Below, in pieces: positions 1 to 8,311 of a stretch of 64,000 nt of DNA (position 1 is its first letter; each line of letters starts with the position of its first letter). A program made the translations under genes and the position numbers. Below the pieces are notes generated by a model. That model made no database searches. It saw nothing but the letters and a program-made list of their open reading frames with translations, and had not been told where the DNA came from. Origin of the DNA: Bacteroidota bacterium (GTDB taxonomy: Bacteria > Bacteroidota > Bacteroidia > Bacteroidales > Lentimicrobiaceae); contig JAEZNO010000014.1 of NCBI GenBank assembly GCA_023441805.1, positions 62,001 to 126,000 on the forward strand, written 5' to 3'.

Positions 1-162
1 TACGAAAGAATGGATCCATCACTTTTTGCCGTTTCAATTGACTATAAAGAAGCAAGTACTACAGGCAGTAATCTTGCTGAAGTGAAGATCGTCCGCCAAC
101 CTTCATTTGCTAAAGTTATCCGTATTGAACCTTCCAAAGTTGAATTCCTTATTTTAAAATAA
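1..162 (+). CDS. YbbR-like domain protein, C-terminal fragment
   Basis: An open frame enters from the left edge and stops at 160-162, leaving the last 53 residues. The tail (PSFAKVIRIEPSKVEFLILK) resembles the end of Bacteroidota YbbR-like (CdaR-type) proteins, where a beta-strand repeat closes with an I-x-P-x-x-V-x-F/Y-L-I pattern. Position supports this: from memory of Bacteroidota genomes, a YbbR-like gene commonly lies just upstream of coaE. The family is usually membrane-anchored with several YbbR repeats; none of the anchor is visible here. The assignment rests on a short tail plus gene order, so it is tentative. Confidence 0.55.
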   Translation, partial: YERMDPSLFAVSIDYKEASTTGSNLAEVKIVRQPSFAKVIRIEPSKVEFLILK

Positions 163-212
163 AGCCCCTGAACAAAAACACTCATTGATTGTCATTTTTT
201 AAAACAACAACA

Positions 213-344
213 ATGAGTACCATATTTAAAACCTCCGATCATACTTACGAATCCAAAGGCCACTTTCTCAGGTCCCTGATGGAATGGTATTTAATGAAAC
301 CGGAACTTATCCGTAAGAAAAGACAGCAGTTTTTAAAAAGCTAA
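213..344 (+). CDS. Small hypothetical protein (43 aa)
   Basis: A 43-codon ATG-to-TAA frame fills the gap between the YbbR-like gene and coaE, reading in the same direction with about 50 bases on each side. The product is basic at its C-terminus (ELIRKKRQQFLKS), has an aromatic, Met-rich middle (LRSLMEWYLMKPE) and no signal peptide or long hydrophobic stretch. An amphipathic helix is plausible. I do not recognise the family. Support is position in a co-directional run and sensible composition; a chance frame of this length cannot be excluded. Confidence 0.4.
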   Translation: MSTIFKTSDHTYESKGHFLRSLMEWYLMKPELIRKKRQQFLKS

Positions 345-399
345 CCCTGACAGTTACATTGTCAATGAATTTCTTTACTTTTACTGTAAAGAACTCAAA

Positions 400-1011
400 A
401 TGCTAAAAGTTGGCTTAACAGGTAGCATTGGTAGCGGCAAATCGACCATTGCTAAAGCATTCAATTTATTAGGCGTACCTGTATATCTCTCCGATCTGGA
501 GGCCAAAAAGATAATGGAAGATCCTGAACTGGTTCAGCAGATTGTAAATAAATTCGGTGATACAATCTTAACTGAACATCATTCCATTGACCGCAAAAAG
601 TTAGCCTCACTTGTATTTAATGATAATGAAGCTCTACACTGGCTTAACTCATTAATACATCCAAAGGTCAGGTGGCATTTCCTTAGATGGGTGGATCATC
701 ACTCTCATTTTCCTTATATTATACAGGAATCGGCTATCATGCTCGAAACAGGATTCAGCACTTACTTTGATAAAATTTTGGTTGTTACCTGTCCGCTTGA
801 ACAGAGAATAAATCGTGTGCTTAACAGAGATAAAATGACACGGCAGGAGCTATTCGAACGAATGAAGCATCAATGGCCTGAGGAGAAGAAAATCGATAAA
901 GCTGATTTTACTATTGTAAATGATGATTTCACTCTTGCCTTACCTCAGGTTGTTAAGTTACATGAAAATTTCATAAGTTTGTCCCTGAATATGAAAACAG
1001 GGCAACAGTAG
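400..1011 (+). CDS. coaE: Dephospho-CoA kinase
   Basis: Phosphorylates the 3'-hydroxyl of the ribose of dephospho-CoA with ATP, the last step of cytosolic coenzyme A synthesis. The P-loop GSIGSGKST lies at residues 8-16, followed by the substrate region with VYLSDLEAKKIM (about 27-38) and the lid region with LIHPKVRWHF. At 203 residues it has the usual length. It starts at ATG 400 and is the third gene of a co-directional run after the YbbR-like gene and a 43-codon frame. A near-consensus -7 element (TACTTTTA) lies just upstream, so it may also have its own start of transcription. Confidence 0.95.
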   Translation: MLKVGLTGSIGSGKSTIAKAFNLLGVPVYLSDLEAKKIMEDPELVQQIVNKFGDTILTEHHSIDRKKLASLVFNDNEALHWLNSLIHPKVRWHFLRWVDHHSHFPYIIQESAIMLETGFSTYFDKILVVTCPLEQRINRVLNRDKMTRQELFERMKHQWPEEKKIDKADFTIVNDDFTLALPQVVKLHENFISLSLNMKTGQQ

Positions 1012-1109
1012 GACTTAATTCTATTATGAACTGAGTCAAACCGGATTTACTCACTACTCACACTTGTAATTATCAATACAGTAATAACTATTAATAGATT
1101 AGAAGCAAT

Positions 1110-1646
1110 ATGGATGTTATTAATTTGGGCATAGGTTCAAGAGTACAGCACCCTCAATTTGGGAAAGGTGTAGTAGTACAGGTTAGAAGTGATGCCTGGG
1201 AAATTACCTTTATTGAAAGTGGAACTAAAATTATCAACAAAGATTTTGAAGGTTTGCGCATTATTGAAGCGGTTGAAACTCCTGATGAATTAATGACGTA
1301 TGAGAAAATTGAAAAGAGCCTGATAAGAGTACTAAGAAAATTCACTGATTTGCAGGAGACTGTACCTATGGGCTCACGATGGACAGGTGGAAAAATGGTG
1401 CTTTATCCGGGTGATCCATCTCTCAAAGAAAAAGAAATTCCAATCGAAGCTTTCTTTCACAAAATAGTGATGGTTCGTGACCGCCTCAGGGTTTTGGAAC
1501 AGCGTGTAAACTCAAGCACCTTATCTGATGAGGATAAAGTTAATATTCAGCAATACATTACTCGTATCTATGGAAGTCTCACCACATTCAATGTATTATT
1601 TAAAGAAAAGAATGATTATTTCGTCGGTGAAAAGGGAGATAAATAA
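1110..1646 (+). CDS. Hypothetical protein with N-terminal UvrD/PcrA tudor-like motif
   Basis: 178 residues. Residues 6-44 (GIGSRVQHPQFGKGVVVQV, then ITFIESGTKII) match the pattern of the small beta-barrel at the C-terminus of UvrD/PcrA helicases (G-x-x-V-x-H-x-x-F-G-x-G-x-V ... F-x-x-x-G-x-K), which contacts RNA polymerase in PcrA. The rest is mostly helical and charged, with no catalytic motif that I recognise. No signal peptide, so cytoplasmic. It lies between coaE and aconitase, about 100 bases from each. A nucleic-acid or polymerase-binding role is inferred only from the N-terminal motif. Confidence 0.7.
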   Translation: MDVINLGIGSRVQHPQFGKGVVVQVRSDAWEITFIESGTKIINKDFEGLRIIEAVETPDELMTYEKIEKSLIRVLRKFTDLQETVPMGSRWTGGKMVLYPGDPSLKEKEIPIEAFFHKIVMVRDRLRVLEQRVNSSTLSDEDKVNIQQYITRIYGSLTTFNVLFKEKNDYFVGEKGDK

Positions 1647-1762
1647 TTTATGCATTCAGAATATCAGAGACTTTTCACGCGAAGGCTCTGACTGATGTAA
1701 ACTGTCCTTAAACAAAAGAAAATATTAAACGTTAACAATACCCAAAATTTAGAAATATCCCT

Positions 1763-4033
1763 ATGTTATTTGATCTTGACCTTATCAGCAAAGTTTACGA
1801 AACATTACCGGGAAAGATAGAAGCAGCCAGACAAAAGCTGGGTCGTCCTCTCACATTAAGCGAAAAAATCCTGTATAGCCATCTTTTTGATGATCAGCCA
1901 TTAATGAACTTCAAGCGTGGAAGTTCATACGTGAATTTCGCACCTGATCGTGTAGCAATGCAGGACGCCACTGCCCAAATGGCCTTATTACAATTCATGA
2001 ATGCAGGGCGACTAAAGACTGCAGTTCCAACCACTGTTCATTGCGATCATCTTATCCTGGCTGAATCAGGTGCTGAGCCTGACCTTAATATTGCATTGAA
2101 GCAAAATAAGGAAGTATTCGATTTTTTGCAATCAGTATCAAATAAATATGGTATAGGATTCTGGCGACCGGGAGCAGGTATCATTCATCAGGTATTGCTC
2201 GAGAACTATGCATTCCCGGGTGGTATGATGATCGGTACCGATTCGCATACTGTTAATGCGGGTGGATTGGGTATGGTGGCTATTGGTGTTGGTGGAGCCG
2301 ATGCTGTTGACGTTATGGCAGGTATGGCATGGGAACTCAGTATGCCGAAACTCATAGGTGTTAAACTTACCGGAACCCTGAATGGCTGGACGGCAGCTAA
2401 GGATGTAATCCTGAAAGTTGCCGGTATCCTTACAGTGAAAGGTGGAACCGGTGCCATTATAGAGTATTTTGGCGATGGTGCCGATAGCCTGTCTGCTACC
2501 GGAAAAGCAACAATCTGTAATATGGGTGCTGAAATTGGTGCTACAACTTCAATATTCGGTTATGATAAAAAAATGAGTAAGTATCTCAGGGCAACAGGCA
2601 GAAGTGCTGTTGCTGACCTGGCTGATAATGTTATCGACCATCTGCGTTCAGATAAAGAGATCTATGAAAACCCTGCAGCTTTTTATGACCAGCTCATTGA
2701 AATCAACCTCGCAGAATTAGAACCATATATCAATGGTCCTTACACTCCTGATGCAGCTTACCCAATTTCTGAATTTGTACGTGTGGTTAAAGAGAAGGAT
2801 TTTCCTGCAAAACTTGAAGTGGGTCTCATAGGCTCTTGTACAAATTCGTCCTATGAAGATCTTACTCGTGCCGCTTCAGTGGCACGCCAGGCTAAGAATA
2901 AGGACTTGAAAGTTAAAGCTGAGTTTATTGTTACGCCCGGTTCTGAGCTTATTCGATATACTACTCAACGTGATGGTTTGCTTGATAACTTCCGTGAAAT
3001 TGGAGGAGTGGTTATGGCTAATGCCTGCGGACCTTGTATCGGACAATGGAAAAGACATACAGATGATCCGGCACGCAAAAATTCAATTATCACCTCATTT
3101 AACAGGAATTTTGCCAAACGTAATGATGGCAATCCAAACACACATGGTTTCGTGGCTTCACCCGAAATCGTGACAGCTCTCACAATTGCCGGTGATCTTA
3201 CTTTTAATCCACTGACTGACAAACTTCAAAACTCCAAGGGTGAATGGGTATCTCTTAATTTGCCCGAAGGACTTGAATTACCTGAAGATGGTTTTGATGT
3301 CAAGGATGCCGGATACCTGGCTCCGTTGCCTCAGGGTAGTGATGCTCCTATTATTGTTCGGGAAGATTCCGAAAGACTGCAATTGCTTGAGCCTTTTGCT
3401 CCATGGGATGGGTCAGATTTAATTGGTTTACGTTTACTAATAAAAGCAAAAGGAAAGTGTACAACCGACCATATTTCAATGGCAGGTCCGTGGTTAAGGT
3501 TTCGTGGTCATCTCGATAATATCTCAAATAATCTGCTAATTGGTGCACTTAATGCCTTCAATAATCAGATTAACCTTGTTAAAAACCAAAATACAGGCAC
3601 TTACGATACTGTACCAAATGTCGCAAGAGCATATAAATCAAAAGGTATCAGCTCAATTGTTGTAGGGGATGAAAATTATGGTGAAGGATCTTCACGCGAG
3701 CACGCAGCAATGGAGCCCAGATATCTTAATGTTAAAGCTGTTTTGGTAAAATCATTTGCACGTATCCATGAAACTAATCTTAAGAAGCAGGGTATGCTTG
3801 CTTTAACCTTTGCCAATAAGGAAGATTATGAAAAGATACTGGAAGATGATCTTATCACCATTCATGGTCTTGATAGTTTTGCACCGGGTAAACCTCTAAC
3901 GGTTGAACTTGATCATGCTGACGGAACTCACGATACCATTAGTGTAAATCACTCTTATAATAAAGCACAAATTGAATGGTTCAAAGCCGGAAGTGCTCTT
4001 AACCTCATAAGAAAACAAATGTCAGGAAACTAA
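1763..4033 (+). CDS. acnA: Aconitate hydratase
   Basis: Isomerises citrate to isocitrate via cis-aconitate in the TCA cycle using a [4Fe-4S] cluster. The three cluster ligands are visible: C359 in GSCTNSSYED and C422/C425 in ACGPCIGQW, with the 63-residue spacing of mitochondrial-type aconitases. The swivel domain carries GDENYGEGSSREHAA with the active-site Arg. At 756 residues it fits the mitochondrial-like subgroup common in Bacteroidota better than the roughly 890-residue AcnA or AcnB; the symbol is used loosely. It stands alone, with two hairpins between it and porQ. Confidence 0.96.
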   Translation: MLFDLDLISKVYETLPGKIEAARQKLGRPLTLSEKILYSHLFDDQPLMNFKRGSSYVNFAPDRVAMQDATAQMALLQFMNAGRLKTAVPTTVHCDHLILAESGAEPDLNIALKQNKEVFDFLQSVSNKYGIGFWRPGAGIIHQVLLENYAFPGGMMIGTDSHTVNAGGLGMVAIGVGGADAVDVMAGMAWELSMPKLIGVKLTGTLNGWTAAKDVILKVAGILTVKGGTGAIIEYFGDGADSLSATGKATICNMGAEIGATTSIFGYDKKMSKYLRATGRSAVADLADNVIDHLRSDKEIYENPAAFYDQLIEINLAELEPYINGPYTPDAAYPISEFVRVVKEKDFPAKLEVGLIGSCTNSSYEDLTRAASVARQAKNKDLKVKAEFIVTPGSELIRYTTQRDGLLDNFREIGGVVMANACGPCIGQWKRHTDDPARKNSIITSFNRNFAKRNDGNPNTHGFVASPEIVTALTIAGDLTFNPLTDKLQNSKGEWVSLNLPEGLELPEDGFDVKDAGYLAPLPQGSDAPIIVREDSERLQLLEPFAPWDGSDLIGLRLLIKAKGKCTTDHISMAGPWLRFRGHLDNISNNLLIGALNAFNNQINLVKNQNTGTYDTVPNVARAYKSKGISSIVVGDENYGEGSSREHAAMEPRYLNVKAVLVKSFARIHETNLKKQGMLALTFANKEDYEKILEDDLITIHGLDSFAPGKPLTVELDHADGTHDTISVNHSYNKAQIEWFKAGSALNLIRKQMSGN

Positions 4034-4049
4034 TGAACTTGCATGGATG

Positions 4050-4086
4050 AATCACTAATCAAATTGCTCTGACATTATTAGTGATT
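4050..4086 (+). terminator. Hairpin after aconitase, likely terminator
   Basis: A perfect 10-bp inverted repeat (AATCACTAAT at 4050-4059, ATTAGTGATT at 4077-4086) with a 17-base loop starts 17 bases after the aconitase stop codon. The following tract (TATTTCT) is only moderately T-rich, so termination strength is uncertain. Confidence 0.5.
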
Positions 4087-4133
4087 TATTTCTAAGTATT
4101 ATATTTGTGTATTCCTTTACGACTCTAATATTT

Positions 4134-4172
4134 CAAACGCAACAGGCAATATATAACATCCTGTTGCGTTTG
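4134..4172. terminator. 13-bp inverted repeat between aconitase and porQ
   Basis: CAAACGCAACAGG (4134-4146) and its exact complement CCTGTTGCGTTTG (4160-4172) flank a 13-base loop. The arm ends right beside the -33 element of the porQ promoter. It could be a second terminator for aconitase transcripts or an operator or attenuator for porQ. A -7-like TATATTTG at 4100-4107 lies upstream of it. Confidence 0.55.
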
Positions 4173-4202
4173 TTTGAAAAACAAAAAGGAATATTACTTT
4201 TG
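4173..4202 (+). promoter_or_regulatory. Promoter of porQ (Bacteroidota type)
   Basis: TTTG at 4173-4176, an 18-base spacer, then TACTTTTG at 4195-4202, matching the Bacteroidota -33/-7 pattern (TAnnTTTG). Transcription would begin near 4208, about 25 bases before the GTG start of porQ. Confidence 0.65.
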
Positions 4203-4231
4203 TAACCATTCAATCATTAAGTCCTTCTATC

Positions 4232-5263
4232 GTGAAATATCTACTTAAAACTCTCATTCTTTTATGGATAACAGTTTCAGTTTCTGAATCTTATTCACAG
4301 ATTGGCGGGACAAGAGCTTTTACATTCCTTAACTTGCCCAATTCAGCACGCGTAGCTGCTTTAGGGTATAATTTCGTTGCAATCGATGATCCTGATTTGA
4401 GTATTGGTCTTAATAATCCATCACTCATTACTCCAGATATGCATAATGATATATCACTGAATTTTGTTGATAATTATGCTGATATCAATTATGGTTTCGT
4501 TAGCTACTCCAGAACATTCGATAAACTGGGAAGCTTTGCCGCAACTATTCAATATATTGATTACGGTACTTTTATCAGGCGGGATGAAACCGGTGAGGAA
4601 TCAGGTGAATTCACCGGAAATGAATTTGCTCCTGTAATAGGGTGGGGTAGAAGACTCGATTCTTCTTTCAGCATCGGTGCAAATATTAAAGCGGTTTACT
4701 CATCATTTGAGACTTTTAACTCATTTGGGTTAGCCGTAGATGTTTCCGGTTCATACCATTCAATGAAAAATGGATTTGTTATGTCGCTCATTGCCAGAAA
4801 CATTGGGTCGCAACTGACTAAATTTACTCCCGGAAGTAGTGATCCAATGCCTATGGAAATCCAGTTTGGACTCTCAAAGAAATTACAGCACCTGCCATTC
4901 AGGTATTCAATCCTTCTGACAAACCTTCAGAAATGGGATCTTACATATACTGACCCTGCTGAGGACAATATTGATCCATTTACCGGTGAAGTTGAGGAAA
5001 AATCAGATGTTGAAAAGATTGCCGACCAAGCGCTGCGACATGTTGTTATTGGTGGTGAGTTTGTCCCGACAAAGAACTTTAGTGTAAGATTCGGATATAA
5101 CTACCAGCGTCGTCAAGAAATGAAACTTGAAAGCAAAAAGGCAACAGTAGGATTCTCCTGGGGGTTTGGATTCAGAGTCTCACGCTTCAATTTAAGTTAT
5201 GCACGTTCAGCATACCACATCTCAGGCTCTCCAAATATTTTCAGCCTGGGCATAAGCCTGTAA
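4232..5263 (+). CDS. porQ: Type IX secretion system protein PorQ
   Basis: 343 residues with an N-terminal signal peptide (KYLLKTLILLWITVSVSESYSQ) and the PorQ signature just after cleavage (GGTRAFTFLNLPNSARVAALG). The remainder has the alternating pattern of an outer-membrane beta-barrel of the PorV/FadL-like class and ends in an aromatic-rich strand (NIFSLGISL). In other Bacteroidota PorQ works with PorZ at the cell surface in processing T9SS cargo. The start codon is GTG at 4232, fixed by the signal peptide. Two predicted T9SS cargo genes lie elsewhere in this window. Confidence 0.93.
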   Translation: MKYLLKTLILLWITVSVSESYSQIGGTRAFTFLNLPNSARVAALGYNFVAIDDPDLSIGLNNPSLITPDMHNDISLNFVDNYADINYGFVSYSRTFDKLGSFAATIQYIDYGTFIRRDETGEESGEFTGNEFAPVIGWGRRLDSSFSIGANIKAVYSSFETFNSFGLAVDVSGSYHSMKNGFVMSLIARNIGSQLTKFTPGSSDPMPMEIQFGLSKKLQHLPFRYSILLTNLQKWDLTYTDPAEDNIDPFTGEVEEKSDVEKIADQALRHVVIGGEFVPTKNFSVRFGYNYQRRQEMKLESKKATVGFSWGFGFRVSRFNLSYARSAYHISGSPNIFSLGISL

Positions 5264-5296
5264 ACACCTCCTTAATCAACATTTACATTAAATTGC

Positions 5297-5304
5297 TATT
5301 TTTG
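5297..5304 (+). promoter_or_regulatory. -7 element upstream of ispH
   Basis: TATTTTTG fits TAnnTTTG and lies 17 bases before the ispH ATG, so the leader would be very short. No convincing -33 element was found at the right distance. Confidence 0.4.
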
Positions 5305-5321
5305 TAAAAAAGCCAAGCCCG

Positions 5322-6203
5322 ATGGTTAGTGTTACTATTGATCCATATGCAGGGTTCTGCCCCGGTGTTACGAAAGCAATTAATACTGCTGATCAACTGC
5401 TTGAGGGATACCCTTCTGTGTACAGTTTTGGTGAACTGGTACATTGCTCCGAAGAACTTGGCAGACTTGAATCACAGGGACTCAAAGTAATGACCCGCGA
5501 AGAACTTGATAAGGTCAATGATTCAGTTATTCTCATCAGAGCACATGGCGTTACACCCCGTACCCAGTTCAGACTTGAAATTTCAAATAATACAATAGTA
5601 GATGCTACCTGCGGAATCGTTCGTCGATTACAGCATAAGGTCAAAACATGCAGTCATGAAATGAAGGAGGTAGATGGACAGGTTGTTATTTTTGGAAAGC
5701 TTAAACATCCTGAAGTTGAGGGGCTATTAGGCTATACTCAGGGAAATGCCATTGTAGTTGAAAAACCGGATGATCTTTCTGTAATCAATTTCGATAAACC
5801 AATGTCGGTTTTTGCTCAAACTACTTCAAATGTTGGTGATTATGAGTCTTTCATCAGGAATATCTATTTAAAGTTGGATGACCTGGGGATAAATAAAGAT
5901 TCCGTCCAGATTTATAACACCATCTGTGGAAGCATTAAAGTGAGAGTACCCAGATTGAAGCAGTTTGCTCATGAACATGATGTTATAATCATGGTATCGG
6001 GTGAGCAAAGCTCTAATGGGAAATATCTCACCTCAATTCTAAAAAACGAGAACTCTTTGACATACAAAATTTCAAGCGAATCTGAATTGAATGCTGACTG
6101 GTTTGCCGGTGTTAACAAAATAGGTATTACCGGTGCGGCTTCAACTCCCGTTTGGTTACTCGAAAAAGTAGCTAATGCAGTCAGAAACATGGTCAATTAC
6201 TAA
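5322..6203 (+). CDS. ispH: 4-hydroxy-3-methylbut-2-enyl diphosphate reductase
   Basis: Last enzyme of the MEP isoprenoid pathway; reduces HMBPP to IPP and DMAPP with an iron-sulfur cluster. All three cluster cysteines are present with standard spacing: C13 (GFCPGV), C97 (ATCGIV) and C202 (NTICGS). Substrate-site residues are also visible: H41, H75 (AHGV), the HPEVEG loop at 129-134, QTTSN at 167-170 and SSNG near the end. At 293 residues it has the normal length. It is followed 15 bases later by recF in the same direction, so read-through is likely. Confidence 0.95.
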   Translation: MVSVTIDPYAGFCPGVTKAINTADQLLEGYPSVYSFGELVHCSEELGRLESQGLKVMTREELDKVNDSVILIRAHGVTPRTQFRLEISNNTIVDATCGIVRRLQHKVKTCSHEMKEVDGQVVIFGKLKHPEVEGLLGYTQGNAIVVEKPDDLSVINFDKPMSVFAQTTSNVGDYESFIRNIYLKLDDLGINKDSVQIYNTICGSIKVRVPRLKQFAHEHDVIIMVSGEQSSNGKYLTSILKNENSLTYKISSESELNADWFAGVNKIGITGAASTPVWLLEKVANAVRNMVNY

Positions 6204-6218
6204 TTATCATCACCCTCC

Positions 6219-7322
6219 ATGTATCTAAAAACCCTCCAACTCTATAACTTTAAAAATTACACTGAAAATTTATTTGCCTTTTCCGAAGGAATAAATTGCT
6301 TTATTGGTGATAATGGAGCAGGTAAAACCAATATTCTTGATGCAATTTATTATCTCTCTTTCACGAAGAGTTACTTTAACCTGCTTGATAACCAAAATAT
6401 CAAACATAATGAGGATTTCTTTGCTATTCATGGAAAGTTTGCTCGTAACAGTCACCTGGATGAAGTAAGTTGTATCCAACGCAGAAGTGCTAAAAAGCAA
6501 TTCAGAATGAATGGCAAGGATTACGACCGGATGGTTGATCATATCGGTGAATTCCCCCTTGTGCTGGTTTCGCCCTACGACAGAGATCTAATAAATGAAG
6601 GCAGTGATATTCGCAGAAAATACATTGATAGTGTCATCTCGCAGTTTGATAAGATTTACCTGAATGATCTGGTAGTTTATAATAAAGCACTGTTTCAGCG
6701 AAACGCACTTTTAAGGCATTTCAGTGAGAAAAACTACTTCGATAGGGCATCTCTCGAAATCTACGATAAACAGATGGAAGGCCCGGCAAGCAGGATATAT
6801 GAGAAGAGAGACGAATTCCTGAAGGGATTTATTCCTGTTTTCCGTCAGTACTTTGAATTCATCAGCAACGGTCGTGAGGTTGTCGATATTATCTACTTGT
6901 CAGGCATGGCCGACAATACTTTGAGTGAAATACTTTCATTGAATATTGAAAGAGATCGCTCGCTCCGGTATACTTCGGGTGGTATTCATAAGGATGATCT
7001 TGATTTCCTTATTGGCGACTTGCCAATCAAGAAATTCGGCTCGCAGGGACAGCAGAAATCTTTTCTTATAGCTCTAAAACTAGCTCAGTTTGAGTACACA
7101 AAGAATATCAAAGGGTTCAAACCTATCCTACTTTTTGATGATATCTTCGATAAACTCGATTATAAAAGGGTATCTCAAATAATCAATATGGTTGGGGGTA
7201 ATAATTTTGGACAAGTGTTTATTACTGATACGCAACCTGAACGAATCGACATGCTATTTAAGGATTCAGCTCAGGCTCATTTGATTTTCAGTGTTAATGA
7301 CGGAAAGGCTGTTCAACTATGA
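6219..7322 (+). CDS. recF: DNA replication and repair protein RecF
   Basis: SMC-like ATPase that helps load RecA at gaps together with RecO and RecR (recR is at 42496). Walker A is GDNGAGKT (residues 30-37). The C-terminal half carries the ABC-type signature region (FGSQGQQKSF) and Walker B (ILLFDDIFDKLD). At 367 residues it has the family length. Its stop codon overlaps the start of the next gene in ATGA, so the two are translationally coupled. Confidence 0.95.
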   Translation: MYLKTLQLYNFKNYTENLFAFSEGINCFIGDNGAGKTNILDAIYYLSFTKSYFNLLDNQNIKHNEDFFAIHGKFARNSHLDEVSCIQRRSAKKQFRMNGKDYDRMVDHIGEFPLVLVSPYDRDLINEGSDIRRKYIDSVISQFDKIYLNDLVVYNKALFQRNALLRHFSEKNYFDRASLEIYDKQMEGPASRIYEKRDEFLKGFIPVFRQYFEFISNGREVVDIIYLSGMADNTLSEILSLNIERDRSLRYTSGGIHKDDLDFLIGDLPIKKFGSQGQQKSFLIALKLAQFEYTKNIKGFKPILLFDDIFDKLDYKRVSQIINMVGGNNFGQVFITDTQPERIDMLFKDSAQAHLIFSVNDGKAVQL

Positions 7323-7606
7323 GAGATAATGATCAATCGCTAGCAGAAGCACTTGATGAGTGGGTAAAACATTACCGCTTTCGTGATAAGTTATTGCAGG
7401 GAAAAGTTATCGCTTCATGGGAAAATACCGTAGGTCACATAATAGCTAAAGAAACCGAGAACCTGTATATCAGCAGAAGGGTGCTATTTGTAAAACTCCG
7501 CTCCGAAGCCCTGAAACATGAACTTGAATATGCCAAACGAAAGCTGGTAAATTCGCTGAATAAACATGCCGGTGGTGAAGTAATCAAGGAAGTCAAGTTC
7601 ATCTAG
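7319..7606 (+). CDS. DUF721 / DciA-like protein
   Basis: 95 residues. The pattern W-E-x-x-V-G-x-x-I-A-x-x-T/E, then L-x-V-x-x-x-S-x-x-x-x-x-E-L (here ASWENTVGHIIAKETENLYI and LFVKLRSEALKHELEYAK) is that of the DUF721 domain. DciA proteins of this family assist loading of the replicative helicase in bacteria lacking DnaC; in many genomes the gene follows recF, as here. It overlaps recF by 4 bases. A direct helicase-loading role here is inferred. Confidence 0.85.
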   Translation: MRDNDQSLAEALDEWVKHYRFRDKLLQGKVIASWENTVGHIIAKETENLYISRRVLFVKLRSEALKHELEYAKRKLVNSLNKHAGGEVIKEVKFI

Positions 7607-7640
7607 CAATTCAGGAATGCTCAACTATTGCAGGTGACCT

Positions 7641-8252
7641 TTACCTTACATTGCATAACAACATTTTCCTGTCCCCTATATATGCTTCAAGCTTATCGCC
7701 AATGCTTACAGGTCCAACCCCGGCGGGTGTACCTGTGAAAATCATATCACCCATCTTCAGGGTTACAAAACGTGAAACGTATGAGATGATAGTATCAATA
7801 TTGAATATCATTTGCGAAGTGTTTCCTTCCTGAACTTTTACACCATTTTTATACAGTCGGAAATCAAGATTATTTATATCTCCAATTTCCTTAATCGGAA
7901 TAAATTCACTCACAGGAGCCGATGAATCGAAGGCTTTTGCTATTTCCCATGGCAAGCCTTTTTGTTTGGCTTCCTGCTGGAGGTCACGGGCTGTAAAATC
8001 AATACCAATTCCTACTCCGTCATAATAGGATGAAGCATGCTTAACTCTTATATTTCTGCCAACTTTATTAATGTGAAATACAATTTCCGTTTCATAATGT
8101 ATATCGTTTGAAAATGAAGGATAAAAGAAAGGAAGGTTCCCCCTGACTAATGCCGATTCGGGTTTCATGAAAAATACAGGTGTGGCAGGCAACGGATTGT
8201 TTAACTCTTTTGCGTGTTCACTATAGTTTCTGCCTATACAGATTATTTTCAT
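7641..8252 (-). CDS. Fumarylacetoacetate hydrolase family protein
   Basis: 203 residues with the FAH catalytic fold. The metal-binding E-x-E appears as HYETEIVFHI (about residues 52-61), with the downstream acidic ligand in the GIDFTARDLQ region and the conserved GDMIFTGTPAGVGP loop near residues 168-181. Small FAH-family proteins act as hydrolases, isomerases or oxaloacetate decarboxylases on acyl-pyruvate-like compounds, and the sequence does not decide between these. It is convergent with DUF721. A TAGTTTTG -7 element (8283-8290) sits about 30 bases upstream. Confidence 0.88.
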   Translation of the reverse strand: MKIICIGRNYSEHAKELNNPLPATPVFFMKPESALVRGNLPFFYPSFSNDIHYETEIVFHINKVGRNIRVKHASSYYDGVGIGIDFTARDLQQEAKQKGLPWEIAKAFDSSAPVSEFIPIKEIGDINNLDFRLYKNGVKVQEGNTSQMIFNIDTIISYVSRFVTLKMGDMIFTGTPAGVGPVSIGDKLEAYIGDRKMLLCNVR

Positions 8253-8311
8253 GGAACTATATTGTATTTACTTCGATTAATGCAAAACTAATGATTGGAT
8301 TACAAATGATC

